A stretch of 64,000 bases of DNA. Source: DATGMS01 sp040905145. GTDB lineage: Bacteria; Bacteroidota; Bacteroidia; Cytophagales; Cyclobacteriaceae. The notes below the pieces were generated by a model. The model worked only from the letters and a program-made list of their open reading frames with translations, did not search any database and had not been told where the DNA came from. The translations under genes and the position numbers were made by a program. This document shows, in pieces, positions 1 through 10,026 of the stretch (the stretch's first letter is position 1; each line of letters starts with the position of its first letter). The stretch lies in the NCBI GenBank assembly GCA_040905145.1, contig JBBDSC010000164.1, forward strand, positions 42,057-106,056, written 5' to 3'.

Positions 1-160
1 GTATCTGTTGCCGTTCCTCCGCTATTTTTGTTGTTATTGTTATTAAAGTTTTTAATACTACAATAAATAAAAATAACAACTTTTTATTATCTGTATATTT
101 TCAATATGTTGATTTTAAGTAATTTATAATTTTTTTTTGGAAACTTCTATCTGCATATTC

Positions 161-189
161 TTGTCTAAGATTAAAAAAAAGTATCTTTG
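161..189 (+). promoter_or_regulatory. Predicted promoter of the ribonucleotide reductase gene
   Basis: TATCTTTG at 182-189 matches the Bacteroidota -7 element TAnnTTTG exactly. A TTG at 161-163 lies 18 bases upstream, which suits the -33 element. The predicted transcript would start near 195 and leave a leader of about 90 bases. I looked for a cobalamin riboswitch in the first 283 bases, because the enzyme uses B12, and saw no convincing B12-box or large stem structure. Confidence 0.55.
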
Positions 190-283
190 TTTATACCAAA
201 AAGAAGAAAAACTCTTTACATAGGCAGTAAAAAGCCGTAAATACTGGTAATTCAACAGCTTACTCATCAGGAAAAAAACTGGA

Positions 284-2842
284 ATGGATATGGACGTAAC
301 AAAAACCACTGAAACAACCAAAACCTACACCTTAGATGAAGCATTTCAAGCTTCTCTGAAGTATTTCAAGGGCGACGAATTGGCTGCCCGTGTTTGGGTA
401 AACAAGTATGCCTTAAAAGATTCATTAGGGATCCTTTATGAATTGACCCCGGATGATATGCATAGAAGGATTGCCAAGGAAGTAGCAAGAATTGAAAAAA
501 ATTATCCCAACCCTTTGAGCGAAGAAGAAATCTTCGACCTGGTAAAAGACTTCAAATATATTATTCCCCAAGGAAGCCCCATGACAGGGATTGGCAATCC
601 TTTTCAAATTGCTTCTCTTTCCAATTGTTTTGTAATTGGTTCCGATGGACCTTCTGATTCTTATGGGGGTATCATGAAAATTGATCAGGAACAGGTTCAG
701 TTAATGAAAAGACGGGGCGGTGTGGGCCATGATCTGTCTCATATCCGGCCAAAGAGTTCACCGGTAAAAAACTCTGCCTTAACCTCTACCGGCTTGGTGC
801 CTTTCATGGAGCGCTATTCAAACTCCACCCGGGAAGTTGCCCAGGATGGTCGCCGGGGGGCATTGATGCTTTCTGTTGCCATTAAGCACCCTGATGCGGA
901 AAGCTTTATAGATGCCAAGATGACCCAAGGGAAAGTAACTGGCGCCAATGTTTCTGTTCGTATAGACGATGCTTTTATGAAGGCGGTAGAAAATAATACA
1001 CCCTATGAGCAACAATATCCTGTGGAAAGTGGGGATCCATCCCATGAAAACGAAATTGACGCCGGCAGGATCTGGAAAAAGATCGTTCACAACGCATGGA
1101 AATCCGCAGAGCCTGGAATTCTTTTCTGGGATACCATCATCCGCGAATCTTTGCCTGATTGCTATGCAGATTTAGGATATAAAACCGTTTCCACGAACCC
1201 TTGTGGTGAAATACCTTTGTGTCCTTACGATTCTTGCCGGTTATTGGCTATCAATTTACTTTCTTACGTAGATAATCCATTTACCAAAGAGGCGGCCTTT
1301 AACTGGGATTTATTCAAAAAGCATGTGCAATACGCACAAAAGATCATGGATGATATCATTGATCTTGAAATTGAAAAAATAGATGCCATTCTTAAAAAAA
1401 TTGAGGAAGATCCCGAAGATATGGGCATTAAGGGTATTGAACATAATTTATGGCTGGCTATTCGTGAAAAAGCCAACGAAGGACGGCGAACCGGGATTGG
1501 CATAACTGCAGAAGGCGATATGCTTGCTGCATTGGGATTAAAATATGGTAGTGATGAAGGGGTGGAATTCTCTGTTGAAATCCATAAAACACTGGCTATT
1601 GAGGCTTATCGGGGATCGGTATACACGGCAAAAGATCGTGGTGCCTTTGCTATTTATGATGCTGATCGTGAAAAAGAAAACCCATTCATGTTGCGTTTAA
1701 AGGAAGCAGACCCGCAGCTGTATTATGAAATGACAGAACATGGCAGAAGGAACATTGCTTTATTAACGATTGCCCCTACCGGCACCACCAGCTTAATGTC
1801 ACAAACTTCTTCTGGTATTGAGCCTGTCTTTCTTCCGGTATATAAAAGAAGGAGAAAAGTCAACCCTAACGACAAAGATGTCCGTGTTGATTTTGTGGAT
1901 GAATTAGGGGACTCTTGGGAAGAATATGTAGTATTCCACCACCAGTTTAAAGAATGGATGGAAATCAATGGGCACGATACGACTAAAAATTATACACAAC
2001 CAGAACTGGATAAGCTTGTCGGGCTTTCTCCTTATTTTAAAGCAACCTCCAATGATGTGGACTACCTGAAGAAAGTCAGGATGCAGGGTGCTATCCAAAA
2101 ATGGGTAGACCATTCTATCAGTGTTACCATCAATATGCCCAATGATGTCTCGGAGGATTTAGTGGGTGAATTGTATTTAGAAGCCTGGAAAGCAGGATGT
2201 AAAGGAGTGACCGTATACCGTGATGGATCCCGGTCCGGGGTATTGATCTCCAACGGAGAAAAGAAAAAAGAAGGAAGCGCGGAAGGTCTTTCTGTTTTCC
2301 CAACCACACGGCCAACCATTTTGGAGGCAGATGTTGTCCGCTTCCAAAACAACAAAGAAAGATGGGTGGCATTTATCGGATTGATCGATGATCGACCTTA
2401 TGAAATTTTCACCGGACTCGCAGATGATGAAGATGGAATAATCCTTCCACGTTGGTTAAATAAAGGGCTGATTATTAAAAACCGCAATGAAGATGGAAGT
2501 TCACGTTATGACTTTCAGTATAAGAACAAACGTGGATATAAAACAACCATTGAAGGATTGTCCTATAAATTCAACCCGGAATACTGGAATTATGCCAAAT
2601 TAATTTCAAGTACTTTACGTCATGGAATGCCTATTGAAAAGGTGGTTGATTTAATAAGTAGCCTGCAATTGGATGAAGCCATCAATACTTGGAAGAACGG
2701 GGTTGCCCGTGCATTGAAGCGCTATGTCCCGGATGGAACAGAGGCGACCAAACAAAAATGTCAGAGCTGTAACTCAACAAATTTGCACTATCAGGAAGGA
2801 TGCTTAACTTGCAAAGATTGCGGATCATCTAAATGTGGATAA
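284..2842 (+). CDS. nrdJ: Adenosylcobalamin-dependent (class II) ribonucleotide reductase
   Basis: Reduces ribonucleotides to deoxyribonucleotides in the cytosol, using a radical made from coenzyme B12, so it works with or without oxygen. The 852-residue product has the family marks: SLSNCFVIG near residue 110 (first active-site Cys), NPCGEIPL near 308 (the Cys and Glu of the catalytic site), and the phosphate-binding APTGTTSLMSQTSSGIEPVF stretch near 500. It ends in a zinc-ribbon-like tail with repeated CxxC pairs and a terminal CG. Length is normal. The ATG at 284 is preceded by a good promoter. Function is assigned from family motifs; class II is inferred from overall similarity and the absence of an NrdB-type partner next door. 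Confidence 0.93.
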   Translation: MDMDVTKTTETTKTYTLDEAFQASLKYFKGDELAARVWVNKYALKDSLGILYELTPDDMHRRIAKEVARIEKNYPNPLSEEEIFDLVKDFKYIIPQGSPMTGIGNPFQIASLSNCFVIGSDGPSDSYGGIMKIDQEQVQLMKRRGGVGHDLSHIRPKSSPVKNSALTSTGLVPFMERYSNSTREVAQDGRRGALMLSVAIKHPDAESFIDAKMTQGKVTGANVSVRIDDAFMKAVENNTPYEQQYPVESGDPSHENEIDAGRIWKKIVHNAWKSAEPGILFWDTIIRESLPDCYADLGYKTVSTNPCGEIPLCPYDSCRLLAINLLSYVDNPFTKEAAFNWDLFKKHVQYAQKIMDDIIDLEIEKIDAILKKIEEDPEDMGIKGIEHNLWLAIREKANEGRRTGIGITAEGDMLAALGLKYGSDEGVEFSVEIHKTLAIEAYRGSVYTAKDRGAFAIYDADREKENPFMLRLKEADPQLYYEMTEHGRRNIALLTIAPTGTTSLMSQTSSGIEPVFLPVYKRRRKVNPNDKDVRVDFVDELGDSWEEYVVFHHQFKEWMEINGHDTTKNYTQPELDKLVGLSPYFKATSNDVDYLKKVRMQGAIQKWVDHSISVTINMPNDVSEDLVGELYLEAWKAGCKGVTVYRDGSRSGVLISNGEKKKEGSAEGLSVFPTTRPTILEADVVRFQNNKERWVAFIGLIDDRPYEIFTGLADDEDGIILPRWLNKGLIIKNRNEDGSSRYDFQYKNKRGYKTTIEGLSYKFNPEYWNYAKLISSTLRHGMPIEKVVDLISSLQLDEAINTWKNGVARALKRYVPDGTEATKQKCQSCNSTNLHYQEGCLTCKDCGSSKCG

Positions 2843-2950
2843 TAGGAATGTGGGTTTGGAAGATTCAATAAAACATCCTTGCGAAGAAGTATTCCTTTTC
2901 TTTCCAGAGTCAGATCATCAATACCGAAAAGGTGTTAAATATTGAATTGC

Positions 2951-3901
2951 ATGCAACAAGGATCTGTACGCCTCAATAAATTTATTAGTGAAACAGGTTT
3001 ATGCTCCAGGCGCGAAGCTGATCGTTTTATTATCCAAGGAAGCGTATTTATCAATGGACGTAAAGCCGTGGTCGGTGACCAGGTGAAAGTGGGCGATCGC
3101 GTACAGGTGAACGGGAATGAATTAGAACCCCGTAGAGGCGAAGACATTGTTTTTATTGCACTTAACAAACCTGTGGGCATTATTTCCACCACTGAAAAAG
3201 GGGTACGCGATAATATAGTACAATTCGTCCATCACAGCAAACGCATTTTCCCTATTGGCCGATTGGATAAAGATTCACAAGGGCTCATTTTTTTGACCAA
3301 CAATGGGGATATGGTCAACAAGATATTACGTGCCGGCAATAAACATGAAAAAGAATATGTAGTCGCTGTAAACAAACCCTTAACAGAAGCCGCGATTCAA
3401 GGAATGGCCAACGGGGTTCCGATTTTGGGAGTTACTACTAAAAAATGTAAAGTAATACAGGAAGGAATCCATATATTCCGGATTATTTTGACCCAAGGTT
3501 TAAATCGACAAATACGAAGAATGTGCCAACATTTTGGATATGAGGTAACTAAACTGGAACGTGTACGCATCATGAACATTAACTTGAAAGGTTTACCAAC
3601 AGGTAATTGGCGGGATTTGACCGAAAGCGAAATGAGTATTATCTATGAGATGGTAGAAGGTTCATCTTCAGAGGATGTGAAAAAGCCGAAACCCACACCG
3701 GCGGCTAAAAAAGTTTTAAAGGGGAACAAAGAGGAAGGATTGTCGCAAAAAAAATCACCAGTATCACAGAATTCTTCTAGCAAAAGGGATGGTAAATCTA
3801 AAATTTCCAATAAAACTGACGGAAAAAGCCGCAAAAACGACACCCGGAGTATGGGAGGGAATTATTCCCGAAAATCAGGCGGAGGTAGAAATAAAAGTTA
3901 A
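2951..3901 (+). CDS. rluF: 23S rRNA pseudouridine synthase, RluF/RsuA family
   Basis: Converts a uridine of 23S rRNA to pseudouridine. An S4 RNA-binding domain (VRLNKFISETGLCSRREADR) opens the protein, followed by the RsuA-type synthase domain with catalytic Asp in FPIGRLDKDSQGL and the later LNRQIRRMCQHFGYEV motif. The last 85 residues or so are a Lys/Ser/Asn-rich, probably disordered basic tail that could hold rRNA. A TTG at 2942 would add three residues; I chose the ATG at 2951 because S4 begins right after it. It follows nrdJ by about 110 bases on the same strand. RluF is the closest subfamily from memory; RluB or RluE is possible. Confidence 0.88.
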   Translation: MQQGSVRLNKFISETGLCSRREADRFIIQGSVFINGRKAVVGDQVKVGDRVQVNGNELEPRRGEDIVFIALNKPVGIISTTEKGVRDNIVQFVHHSKRIFPIGRLDKDSQGLIFLTNNGDMVNKILRAGNKHEKEYVVAVNKPLTEAAIQGMANGVPILGVTTKKCKVIQEGIHIFRIILTQGLNRQIRRMCQHFGYEVTKLERVRIMNINLKGLPTGNWRDLTESEMSIIYEMVEGSSSEDVKKPKPTPAAKKVLKGNKEEGLSQKKSPVSQNSSSKRDGKSKISNKTDGKSRKNDTRSMGGNYSRKSGGGRNKS

Positions 3902-4029
3902 AATTGCCTACCACCGTGAGCATCAAAACTAATAAGACAGGATGGTGGGGCGCTTTCGCAAATGATCCGGGCTTTTCTTTTCTTCCTTTGCCATGTTTCT
4001 TTTTTACTTGCAGATAAAATCATATCCAA

Positions 4030-5778
4030 ATGTCCAGCTTGAAAACTCCCGGGAAAATCACCATTGCGAAGGTATTTAAAACCATCATTTGGCCTAGAAG
4101 AAAACAATTGATGATAGGACTGATACTCATCGTGATAAGCCGGCTTTCAGGTTTGGTCTTACCTTGGGCCAGTAAGTACCTGGTTGATGATGTCATTCCA
4201 TCCAATAATTTTACCTTTTTAAAATGGCTGATCATAGCCGTTGTGGTTGCTGTGATCATTCAATCCGTCACCTCCTTTGCCCTGACACAGATCCTGAGCG
4301 TAGAAGCCCAGCACCTGATCTCAAAACTCAGGGCGCAGGTACAAAAGCATATCATCCGTCTCCCAATCAGGTTCTTTGACAGTGCCAAAACCGGAGAACT
4401 GGTATCCAGGATCATGACAGATGTGGAAGGTGTGCGTAACCTGGTGGGGACGGGATTGGCCCAAATGGTGGGAGGCATATTCACTTCCATTATATGTTTG
4501 GTTTTATTGATTATGATCAGTCCCCTACTGACCTTGTATGTGCTGGTTCCGGTGAGTATCTTTGGATTGATTTCCCTTAAGGCTTTTGGGAAAATCCGGC
4601 CTATTTTTAGGGAAAGAGGGGTGATTAACGCACAGGTGACCGGAAGACTTACGGAGACACTTGGAGGTATCCGTGTGATCAAGGGCTTCAATGCAGAAAG
4701 GCAGGAAATACAAACTTTTGAAGCCGGGGTTAACCGGTTGTTTTTAAATGTAAAAAGCAGCCTTATGGCTACCAGCTTTGTTACCAGTTCTGCCACCTTA
4801 CTTTTGGGTTTGGCTTCTGCCGGTATCATGGGAATAGGCGGATACATGATTATGGAGGAGGATCTTACCTTTGGGGATTTTTTGGCTTTTACCCTATTGT
4901 TGGGCTTTATGATTGCACCCATCCTTCAAATGAGCAATATAGGTAGCCAATTGACGGAAGCATTTGCAGGCTTGGACAGGACAGAGGAGTTGATGAATCT
5001 CCCTGTGGAGGAAGATCCCATGAGCCGAAATCTTGTTCTGCCAAGTGTTCGTGGCGATGTAAAATTTGAAGGGGTAACTTTTTCTTATGACGAAGGGAAA
5101 AAAACAGTAAAAGATATCAGTTTTTTTGCTCCAGCTGGTTCCGTTACTGCACTGGTTGGGACTTCAGGTTCCGGCAAGACCACGATTTCCGGGTTGGTAG
5201 CTTCCTTTCTCAATCCGGATAAGGGAACCATTACCATTGATGGGCACGATCTGCAACAGGTAAGTCTGGAAAGTTACAGGAGCCAGTTGGGGGTGGTATT
5301 GCAGGATGATTTTCTCTTTGAAGGTACCATCCGGGATAACATCCTGTTTTCCAGACCGGATGCCACAGCGGAAATGGTAGACAAGGCAGTCCGTGCGGCC
5401 TATGTGAATGAATTTACGGACAGGTTTGAGCTTGGATTGGACACCTTGATAGGAGAAAGGGGGGTAAAATTATCCGGGGGACAGCGGCAAAGGCTGGCCA
5501 TTGCCAGGGCCATTTTGGCAGATCCCAAGATATTGATCCTAGACGAGGCCACCTCCAACCTGGATGCGGAAAGTGAAAATTATATACAAGCCAGTTTAAA
5601 GGAGTTGTTAAAGGGCAGGACCACCTTTGTCATTGCCCATCGCCTAAGCACCATCCGGCAGGCAGACCAGATCCTGATCATAGAAAACGGGGAAATCGTG
5701 GAAAGGGGCCGACATGAAGAACTAGTGGCACAAGAAGGCCGTTATTACGCGCTGTATACCTATCAGGCAAAGATTTGA
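4030..5778 (+). CDS. ABC exporter, fused permease-ATPase half transporter
   Basis: A 582-residue ABCB/MsbA-like half transporter that should act as a homodimer in the inner membrane. Residues 1-310 hold six membrane segments. The nucleotide-binding domain has Walker A GTSGSGKTT at 377-385, signature LSGGQ at 481-485, Walker B ILILDEATSNLD just after 500, and the switch His in VIAHRLST. The substrate cannot be read from sequence: lipid, drug or peptide export are all possible. It appears to stand alone, with a hairpin-rich non-coding stretch downstream. Confidence 0.92.
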   Translation: MSSLKTPGKITIAKVFKTIIWPRRKQLMIGLILIVISRLSGLVLPWASKYLVDDVIPSNNFTFLKWLIIAVVVAVIIQSVTSFALTQILSVEAQHLISKLRAQVQKHIIRLPIRFFDSAKTGELVSRIMTDVEGVRNLVGTGLAQMVGGIFTSIICLVLLIMISPLLTLYVLVPVSIFGLISLKAFGKIRPIFRERGVINAQVTGRLTETLGGIRVIKGFNAERQEIQTFEAGVNRLFLNVKSSLMATSFVTSSATLLLGLASAGIMGIGGYMIMEEDLTFGDFLAFTLLLGFMIAPILQMSNIGSQLTEAFAGLDRTEELMNLPVEEDPMSRNLVLPSVRGDVKFEGVTFSYDEGKKTVKDISFFAPAGSVTALVGTSGSGKTTISGLVASFLNPDKGTITIDGHDLQQVSLESYRSQLGVVLQDDFLFEGTIRDNILFSRPDATAEMVDKAVRAAYVNEFTDRFELGLDTLIGERGVKLSGGQRQRLAIARAILADPKILILDEATSNLDAESENYIQASLKELLKGRTTFVIAHRLSTIRQADQILIIENGEIVERGRHEELVAQEGRYYALYTYQAKI

Positions 5779-5823
5779 AAGGCTTATGGTCTTTAACTGC
5801 CGTTGCAATCGCCATGCTCGCCT

Positions 5824-5845
5824 GTCCTTGTTTGGTAACGAGGAC
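5824..5845. repeat. REP-like palindrome, copy A
   Basis: GTCCTTGTT and AACGAGGAC form an imperfect palindrome around TGGT. The flank to the left contains ATCGCC and CTCGCC. The same core and a similar GCGAT/CTCGCC flank recur at 33290, 33477, 35906 and 39919, so this belongs to a dispersed family of short palindromes. Confidence 0.6.
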
Positions 5846-5857
5846 GGTAGGAAATAA

Positions 5858-5942
5858 CTTTTGCGGTGTAAAGGTGATGGAGAACCCTTCCACCGCAAAG
5901 GAGGGAAGAGCCGCGACACCTTCTTTGCTAAAGGTGTCGCGG
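5858..5942. terminator. Two consecutive strong hairpins after the ABC exporter gene
   Basis: The first pairs TTTGCGGTG (5860-5868, one bulged T) with CACCGCAAAG (5891-5900). The second is a perfect 12-bp stem, CCGCGACACCTT at 5911-5922 and AAGGTGTCGCGG at 5931-5942, with an 8-base loop. No T-tract follows either, so they may be a bidirectional terminator between convergent genes or another repeat element. The rest of 5779-6022 has no gene. Confidence 0.5.
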
Positions 5943-6022
5943 GGAGATCTTCTAATCGTTCAACTGAAGCAGCTTCGTTTTCTTATTTCCTATGGCAAGA
6001 TAAACCTTTTGATTTGACAGGT

Positions 6023-7930
6023 TTAATTGGAAGTATTCATAAAATAGCTTTTACTAAAAGCTACCCTGGAAAGGCTGTCGTTTTCACTGTTTTTGTGATC
6101 GTTGATACAGTTCAGGCAAAGCAATCCATCTTCATTGAACACCCAGTGGTTTCTGCTGTTGACATCTTTTAGCTTATATCCATTGGAGTAAATGGTCCCT
6201 TGGAGTATGGGCAAAATGGACTTGTCCATCACAAAGGGCCTGTTGTAAGGGACCTGTAAATTTTGACTTAATCTTTGCCCCCTGAACTTTGCCACGGAAG
6301 AAAATTCAAGCGACCTGTTAAGGGTAAGCGTGGTATCTTCCAAGGCATAAGCATACTGTACTTCAGAGGCATTTTTGATGGCATCATCATAATTCCTGCC
6401 ATTGGATCTGAAGTGTTGTATTAAGGAAACCGATTCACCGGGGTACCCTTCAAGTGTCAAGGAAACAAGTCCAAAGCCATTGCCGTTGTTTACATTGCTC
6501 ATCGATTTGAGTACCAGCGTTCCATCTTGCACTTCCAAGGTGTTTTCCTGAACAAAAGTCGCCTCTTCCTTGAATTGACTTACTATTCGTGGGACCTGGA
6601 AAGCACAGATCATGATGCTCAACAGCCAGATTCCAAAGGTGACCAAACCAAACCTGGCATCGATTAAGCTTCTCTTGATCAATACACTTATTCCCAATAG
6701 GGTCAATATAATTCCTGGAATGAGTATGGCAATGGCAACTGCAATAGCCAGCCATATGGGAAGTAATTCAGTAATTGTTTCCAAAGGCACCGGATCAAAC
6801 AGATACCCAAAATTACCATTGTTGAAAAATTCGAAATAGGCACCTAACAGGGCAAGCGGAGCTATCACCACTATCATTCCAAGAAAGAAGATAAACAACC
6901 CGAAGATCACCCTAACTATTTCTAATAGGAATCGTCCAAAGGGTCCCAATGCTTTTCCTATTTCATTAATCACCTTTCCCAAAATCCTGAAGGGGGCCAG
7001 GACAATTTTTCTTCCGGTGGATTCCTCTTTCTCAAGTTCAGCGTTGCGGTTTTCTTTAATTGTATTTTCTATATTGCTCAAGGTGATGGCTCCCCCTTTC
7101 ATCTCTATCCGCTCGGTGATGGATTTGGCCACGGGCGTTATGATCCACAAGATGAGGTAGATCACAAATCCGGATCCCCCTGCAAACACCAATCCTACAA
7201 AAGCCAACCTTACCCATAGCACATCTATGTCAAAATAAGCAGATAAGCCACTGCTGACCCCTCCGATCACCCTGTCATCTGGGTTTCTGAAAAGTTTCTT
7301 GATGTTTTTATCTTCCGGTTCATCATAGGAAACAGGAAGGATGGCCCAGAGTAGGATATAGGCAATAGCTGTCCACCACCCAAAAGAGAAGTGGAAGTTG
7401 AAATCTCCCGGAAAAAAGTTAAAATGACCGTTTCCAATGTTAAATCCCCCGCTGAACAACAGTAAAATGGTGATCAGCCTGGTCCAAAGTGGATCAATGG
7501 CAAGATAATGGGCAAAACCGGCACAAACACCCCCCAGGATTTTCCTGTTGGGCAATCTGCTCAGTTTTTTATATCCCTTTCCCGCATCCTGAGGGGGAGG
7601 CGTGATGTACTTGTAGAAATCATTTTCCTCATTGGAAATAGACTCGGTATGATCCAGGTCTTTTTCCCCAGCTTTGAAATCCGCAATGGTCCCCATCTTT
7701 TCGATGAGATTGTCCACATTTTCCGCGGTGATTACCTGCTTATTGTTTTTAAGGTAACTCAAGAAGATTTCAGCGATACGGTTTTCGATATCGATGATGA
7801 TTTCCTGATTGTCTTCATAATGGGAAAAGTGTTTATTGATGGCATCCAGGTAAGCCTTCAAGGTAGTATATCCATCTTCTTCGATATGAAAAAGGATCCC
7901 GCTTATATTGATGCTTAATGTCTTCTTCAT
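6023..7930 (-). CDS. PspC-domain membrane protein with two PspC modules
   Basis: A 635-residue envelope protein. The first 110 residues are soluble and start with a short beta/alpha segment (KKTLSINISGILFHIEEDGY). Then come two PspC modules, NRKILGGVCAGFAHYLAIDP and DDRVIGGVSSGLSAYFDIDV, each followed by hydrophobic helices, then more membrane segments near residues 330-440 and a soluble C-terminal domain. PspC domains are linked to envelope stress sensing in other bacteria; the role here is inferred. The gene starts four bases after the PadR regulator stops, so the two form an operon, a pairing often seen in Bacteroidota. Confidence 0.85.
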   Translation of the reverse strand: MKKTLSINISGILFHIEEDGYTTLKAYLDAINKHFSHYEDNQEIIIDIENRIAEIFLSYLKNNKQVITAENVDNLIEKMGTIADFKAGEKDLDHTESISNEENDFYKYITPPPQDAGKGYKKLSRLPNRKILGGVCAGFAHYLAIDPLWTRLITILLLFSGGFNIGNGHFNFFPGDFNFHFSFGWWTAIAYILLWAILPVSYDEPEDKNIKKLFRNPDDRVIGGVSSGLSAYFDIDVLWVRLAFVGLVFAGGSGFVIYLILWIITPVAKSITERIEMKGGAITLSNIENTIKENRNAELEKEESTGRKIVLAPFRILGKVINEIGKALGPFGRFLLEIVRVIFGLFIFFLGMIVVIAPLALLGAYFEFFNNGNFGYLFDPVPLETITELLPIWLAIAVAIAILIPGIILTLLGISVLIKRSLIDARFGLVTFGIWLLSIMICAFQVPRIVSQFKEEATFVQENTLEVQDGTLVLKSMSNVNNGNGFGLVSLTLEGYPGESVSLIQHFRSNGRNYDDAIKNASEVQYAYALEDTTLTLNRSLEFSSVAKFRGQRLSQNLQVPYNRPFVMDKSILPILQGTIYSNGYKLKDVNSRNHWVFNEDGLLCLNCINDHKNSENDSLSRVAFSKSYFMNTSN

Positions 7931-7933
7931 GAT

Positions 7934-8263
7934 TTAGTGCTTTGAGGTGATTAGATTAACGGACTTTTGCAGACAGTCCCAGGTGCCATCCAGCTCCCCT
8001 AAAAAAACGCTGCCTGCTTCGGTAATGGAATAATACTTTCTGGGGGGACCGGATTCTGATTCCACCCATTTGTAGGATACCAAGGAGGCATTTTTTAACC
8101 GGTTCAATAAAGGGTACAGGGTGCCCTCCACCACGATGAGCTTGGCCTCCGTGAGCTCTTCGATCATATCGGTGGCATACACTTCCCCTCTGGCTATGAT
8201 ATGCAAAATGCAGAATTCAAGAATTCCCTTCCGCATTTGTATTTGTGTGTTTGATGCTTTCAT
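7934..8263 (-). CDS. PadR-family transcriptional regulator
   Basis: A winged-helix repressor of about 109 residues. QMRKGILEFCILHIIARGEV starts the PadR domain, then the recognition region VEGTLYPLLNRLKNASLVSY and the wing SGPPRKYYSITEAG. I chose the ATG at 8263 (MKASNTQIQMRKG); an upstream in-frame start at 8311 would add 16 residues with no domain character. It precedes the PspC gene with almost no gap, so it most likely controls that operon, as PadR genes in Bacteroidota commonly do. The ligand is unknown. Confidence 0.88.
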   Translation of the reverse strand: MKASNTQIQMRKGILEFCILHIIARGEVYATDMIEELTEAKLIVVEGTLYPLLNRLKNASLVSYKWVESESGPPRKYYSITEAGSVFLGELDGTWDCLQKSVNLITSKH

Positions 8264-8902
8264 CTTTGATTTTATTTGTTGTAGAGAAACAACGTCTGTA
8301 TTATAATCCAAAATTTATAAACCACAGGCGAAGCCATTCTCCTTTCCTTATAGAAAAACAATACCAAAAATGAAGGGGCTACCTTGTAATAACAGATTCT
8401 TGGTTAAAAACTTTAACAAGTAAATTCTTTTTTATAGGATAAAGTGCTGTTCTATTGACTCTTATGGTAGATGATGATAATTGAAATAAAAATCAGGTGG
8501 GAAAATAATTTTTCAGGTCAGCCATTTTCAGGAGAAAACAGGTGATGAAAACTGCCCAAACGGACATTTTTCTGTTCATTATTGAACGGATTTTACGGTT
8601 GAGATGATTTCCCGATCCTAATCTGCCTCCTGATAATGCCTTCCCTGTGCAGGATATAATATTGACCGTCAGCTAAAGCAGATGGCAGTAAATAAGCCTC
8701 TGCCAGCGTGGAAGACTGAGGAAAGCAACGAAAATGCTTTTCAGCGAATAGGTGTCGGTTTAAAAAACACTGTCTTCCTAAAGTTTATCAATTGCCTCCT
8801 GCTTTAGTTGGAGGTTTAGTTCTTTAAGGCTAATATTTTAAGGTCAAGGGACTTTTACCTCATTTTTTATTTTTACTTTGCAGGGTGAAAACAGGCAGTC
8901 GA
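8264..8902. other. Non-coding region between divergent padR and porV-like genes
   Basis: About 640 bases with no gene I can support. It holds a long-range inverted pair, CTAAAGCAG at 8673-8681 and CTGCTTTAG at 8799-8807. A TTACTTTG at 8873-8880, close to the -7 consensus, would start transcription just ahead of the ATG at 8903. Confidence 0.4.
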
Positions 8903-10021
8903 ATGGGCATCAGGATAAGTATTTTTGGGTTATTGCTCCTCCTCTTTTCTTTTCCGGTCAGACCCCAGGGCATAGCCCCAAAATATTCCAATGAATTTAT
9001 GAATATCGGAGTTGGGGCAAGGGCGCTGGGAATGGGAAGGGCACAGGTTTCTTCCGTGAAGGATGTGACCGCTGCTTATTGGAATCCTGCCGGATTATTG
9101 GGAATTGAACATCAGTATGAATTTTCGTTGATGCATGCAGAATACTTCGCAGGCATAGCCAAATTTGACCATGCGGCTTTCTCCACCAATATTGAAGAAG
9201 ACAACCAGATTGCTATTTCCCTGATAAGGTTTGGGGTAGACGATATCCCGGATACCCGCTTTTTATATGATGCCAATGGCGCCTTAAATTACAATAATAT
9301 CCAGTTTTTCAATGCGGCAGATTATGCCTTATTGCTCACTTATGCCAGGGATTTGAGCGATATCGTCAAATTGGGCATCAACACCAAGATCATTCACCGG
9401 AACGTAGGTAAGTTTGCCACGGCCTGGGGGTTTGGATTGGATGTGGGGGGGATTTTTCTCTTGGACCAGTGGCGGTTGGGCGTGATGCTCAGGGATGTCA
9501 CCACTACCTTTAATGCCTGGACACATAATGCGGGGCTGGTCAGGGAGGTGTATGCCCAAACCAACAATGTGGTTCCCCTGAATTCCATAGAATTGACCAT
9601 GCCCAGGGCGATTTTAAGTGCAACAAGGGATTTTTATGTTAATGATGAAATTACCGTTCAGGCTGTTTTGGATTTGGACATGACTTTTGATGGTGAAAGA
9701 AATGCGGTTTTGAGTTCTAAGATAATAAATGTAGACCCAAGGGCAGGTTTGGAAATAGGTTATAGGAATACCGCCTACCTCCGTGCTGGCGCCGGAAATG
9801 TCCAAAGGATAAAAGACTTTGATGCCTCTTATTATACTTCCTTTCAGCCAAGCTTTGGGCTGGGCTTTTTTTTAAACAAATTGGTGAACATAGATTATGC
9901 ACTGACCGACATTGGGAGTGTGTCAGAAACCCCCTATTCCCATATCTTTAGTGTCAAAGTGGGATTAAACCCTTTGAAAAGCGATTATCGGCTGTACAGG
10001 GGATGGGAAGGAAATCAATAG
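8903..10021 (+). CDS. PorV/PorQ-family outer membrane protein of the type IX secretion system
   Basis: A signal peptide (ISIFGLLLLLFSFPVRPQG) precedes a FadL-like beta-barrel. The N-terminal block with GVGARALGMGRA and AAYWNPAGLLG is typical of PorV/PorQ. In the type IX system PorV shuttles cargo to the attachment complex and binds the sortase PorU. The PorU-like gene starts directly after this one, which supports PorV-like work in a dedicated pair. A GTG at 8885 is in frame, but the ATG at 8903 sits right before the signal peptide and after the predicted -7 element. At about 372 residues the length fits. Whether it is the main PorV or a paralogue cannot be decided from this window. Confidence 0.82.
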   Translation: MGIRISIFGLLLLLFSFPVRPQGIAPKYSNEFMNIGVGARALGMGRAQVSSVKDVTAAYWNPAGLLGIEHQYEFSLMHAEYFAGIAKFDHAAFSTNIEEDNQIAISLIRFGVDDIPDTRFLYDANGALNYNNIQFFNAADYALLLTYARDLSDIVKLGINTKIIHRNVGKFATAWGFGLDVGGIFLLDQWRLGVMLRDVTTTFNAWTHNAGLVREVYAQTNNVVPLNSIELTMPRAILSATRDFYVNDEITVQAVLDLDMTFDGERNAVLSSKIINVDPRAGLEIGYRNTAYLRAGAGNVQRIKDFDASYYTSFQPSFGLGFFLNKLVNIDYALTDIGSVSETPYSHIFSVKVGLNPLKSDYRLYRGWEGNQ

Positions 10022-10026
10022 CCTTT

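Noticed and set aside
1..283. Possible cobalamin riboswitch ahead of the B12-dependent reductase
   Set aside because: I could not find a B12-box-like conserved stretch or the long stem set; the leader after the predicted promoter is only about 90 bases.
5775..6172. Two plus-strand frames after the ABC exporter
   Set aside because: They run through the REP-like palindrome and hairpins and into the end of the PspC gene on the other strand.
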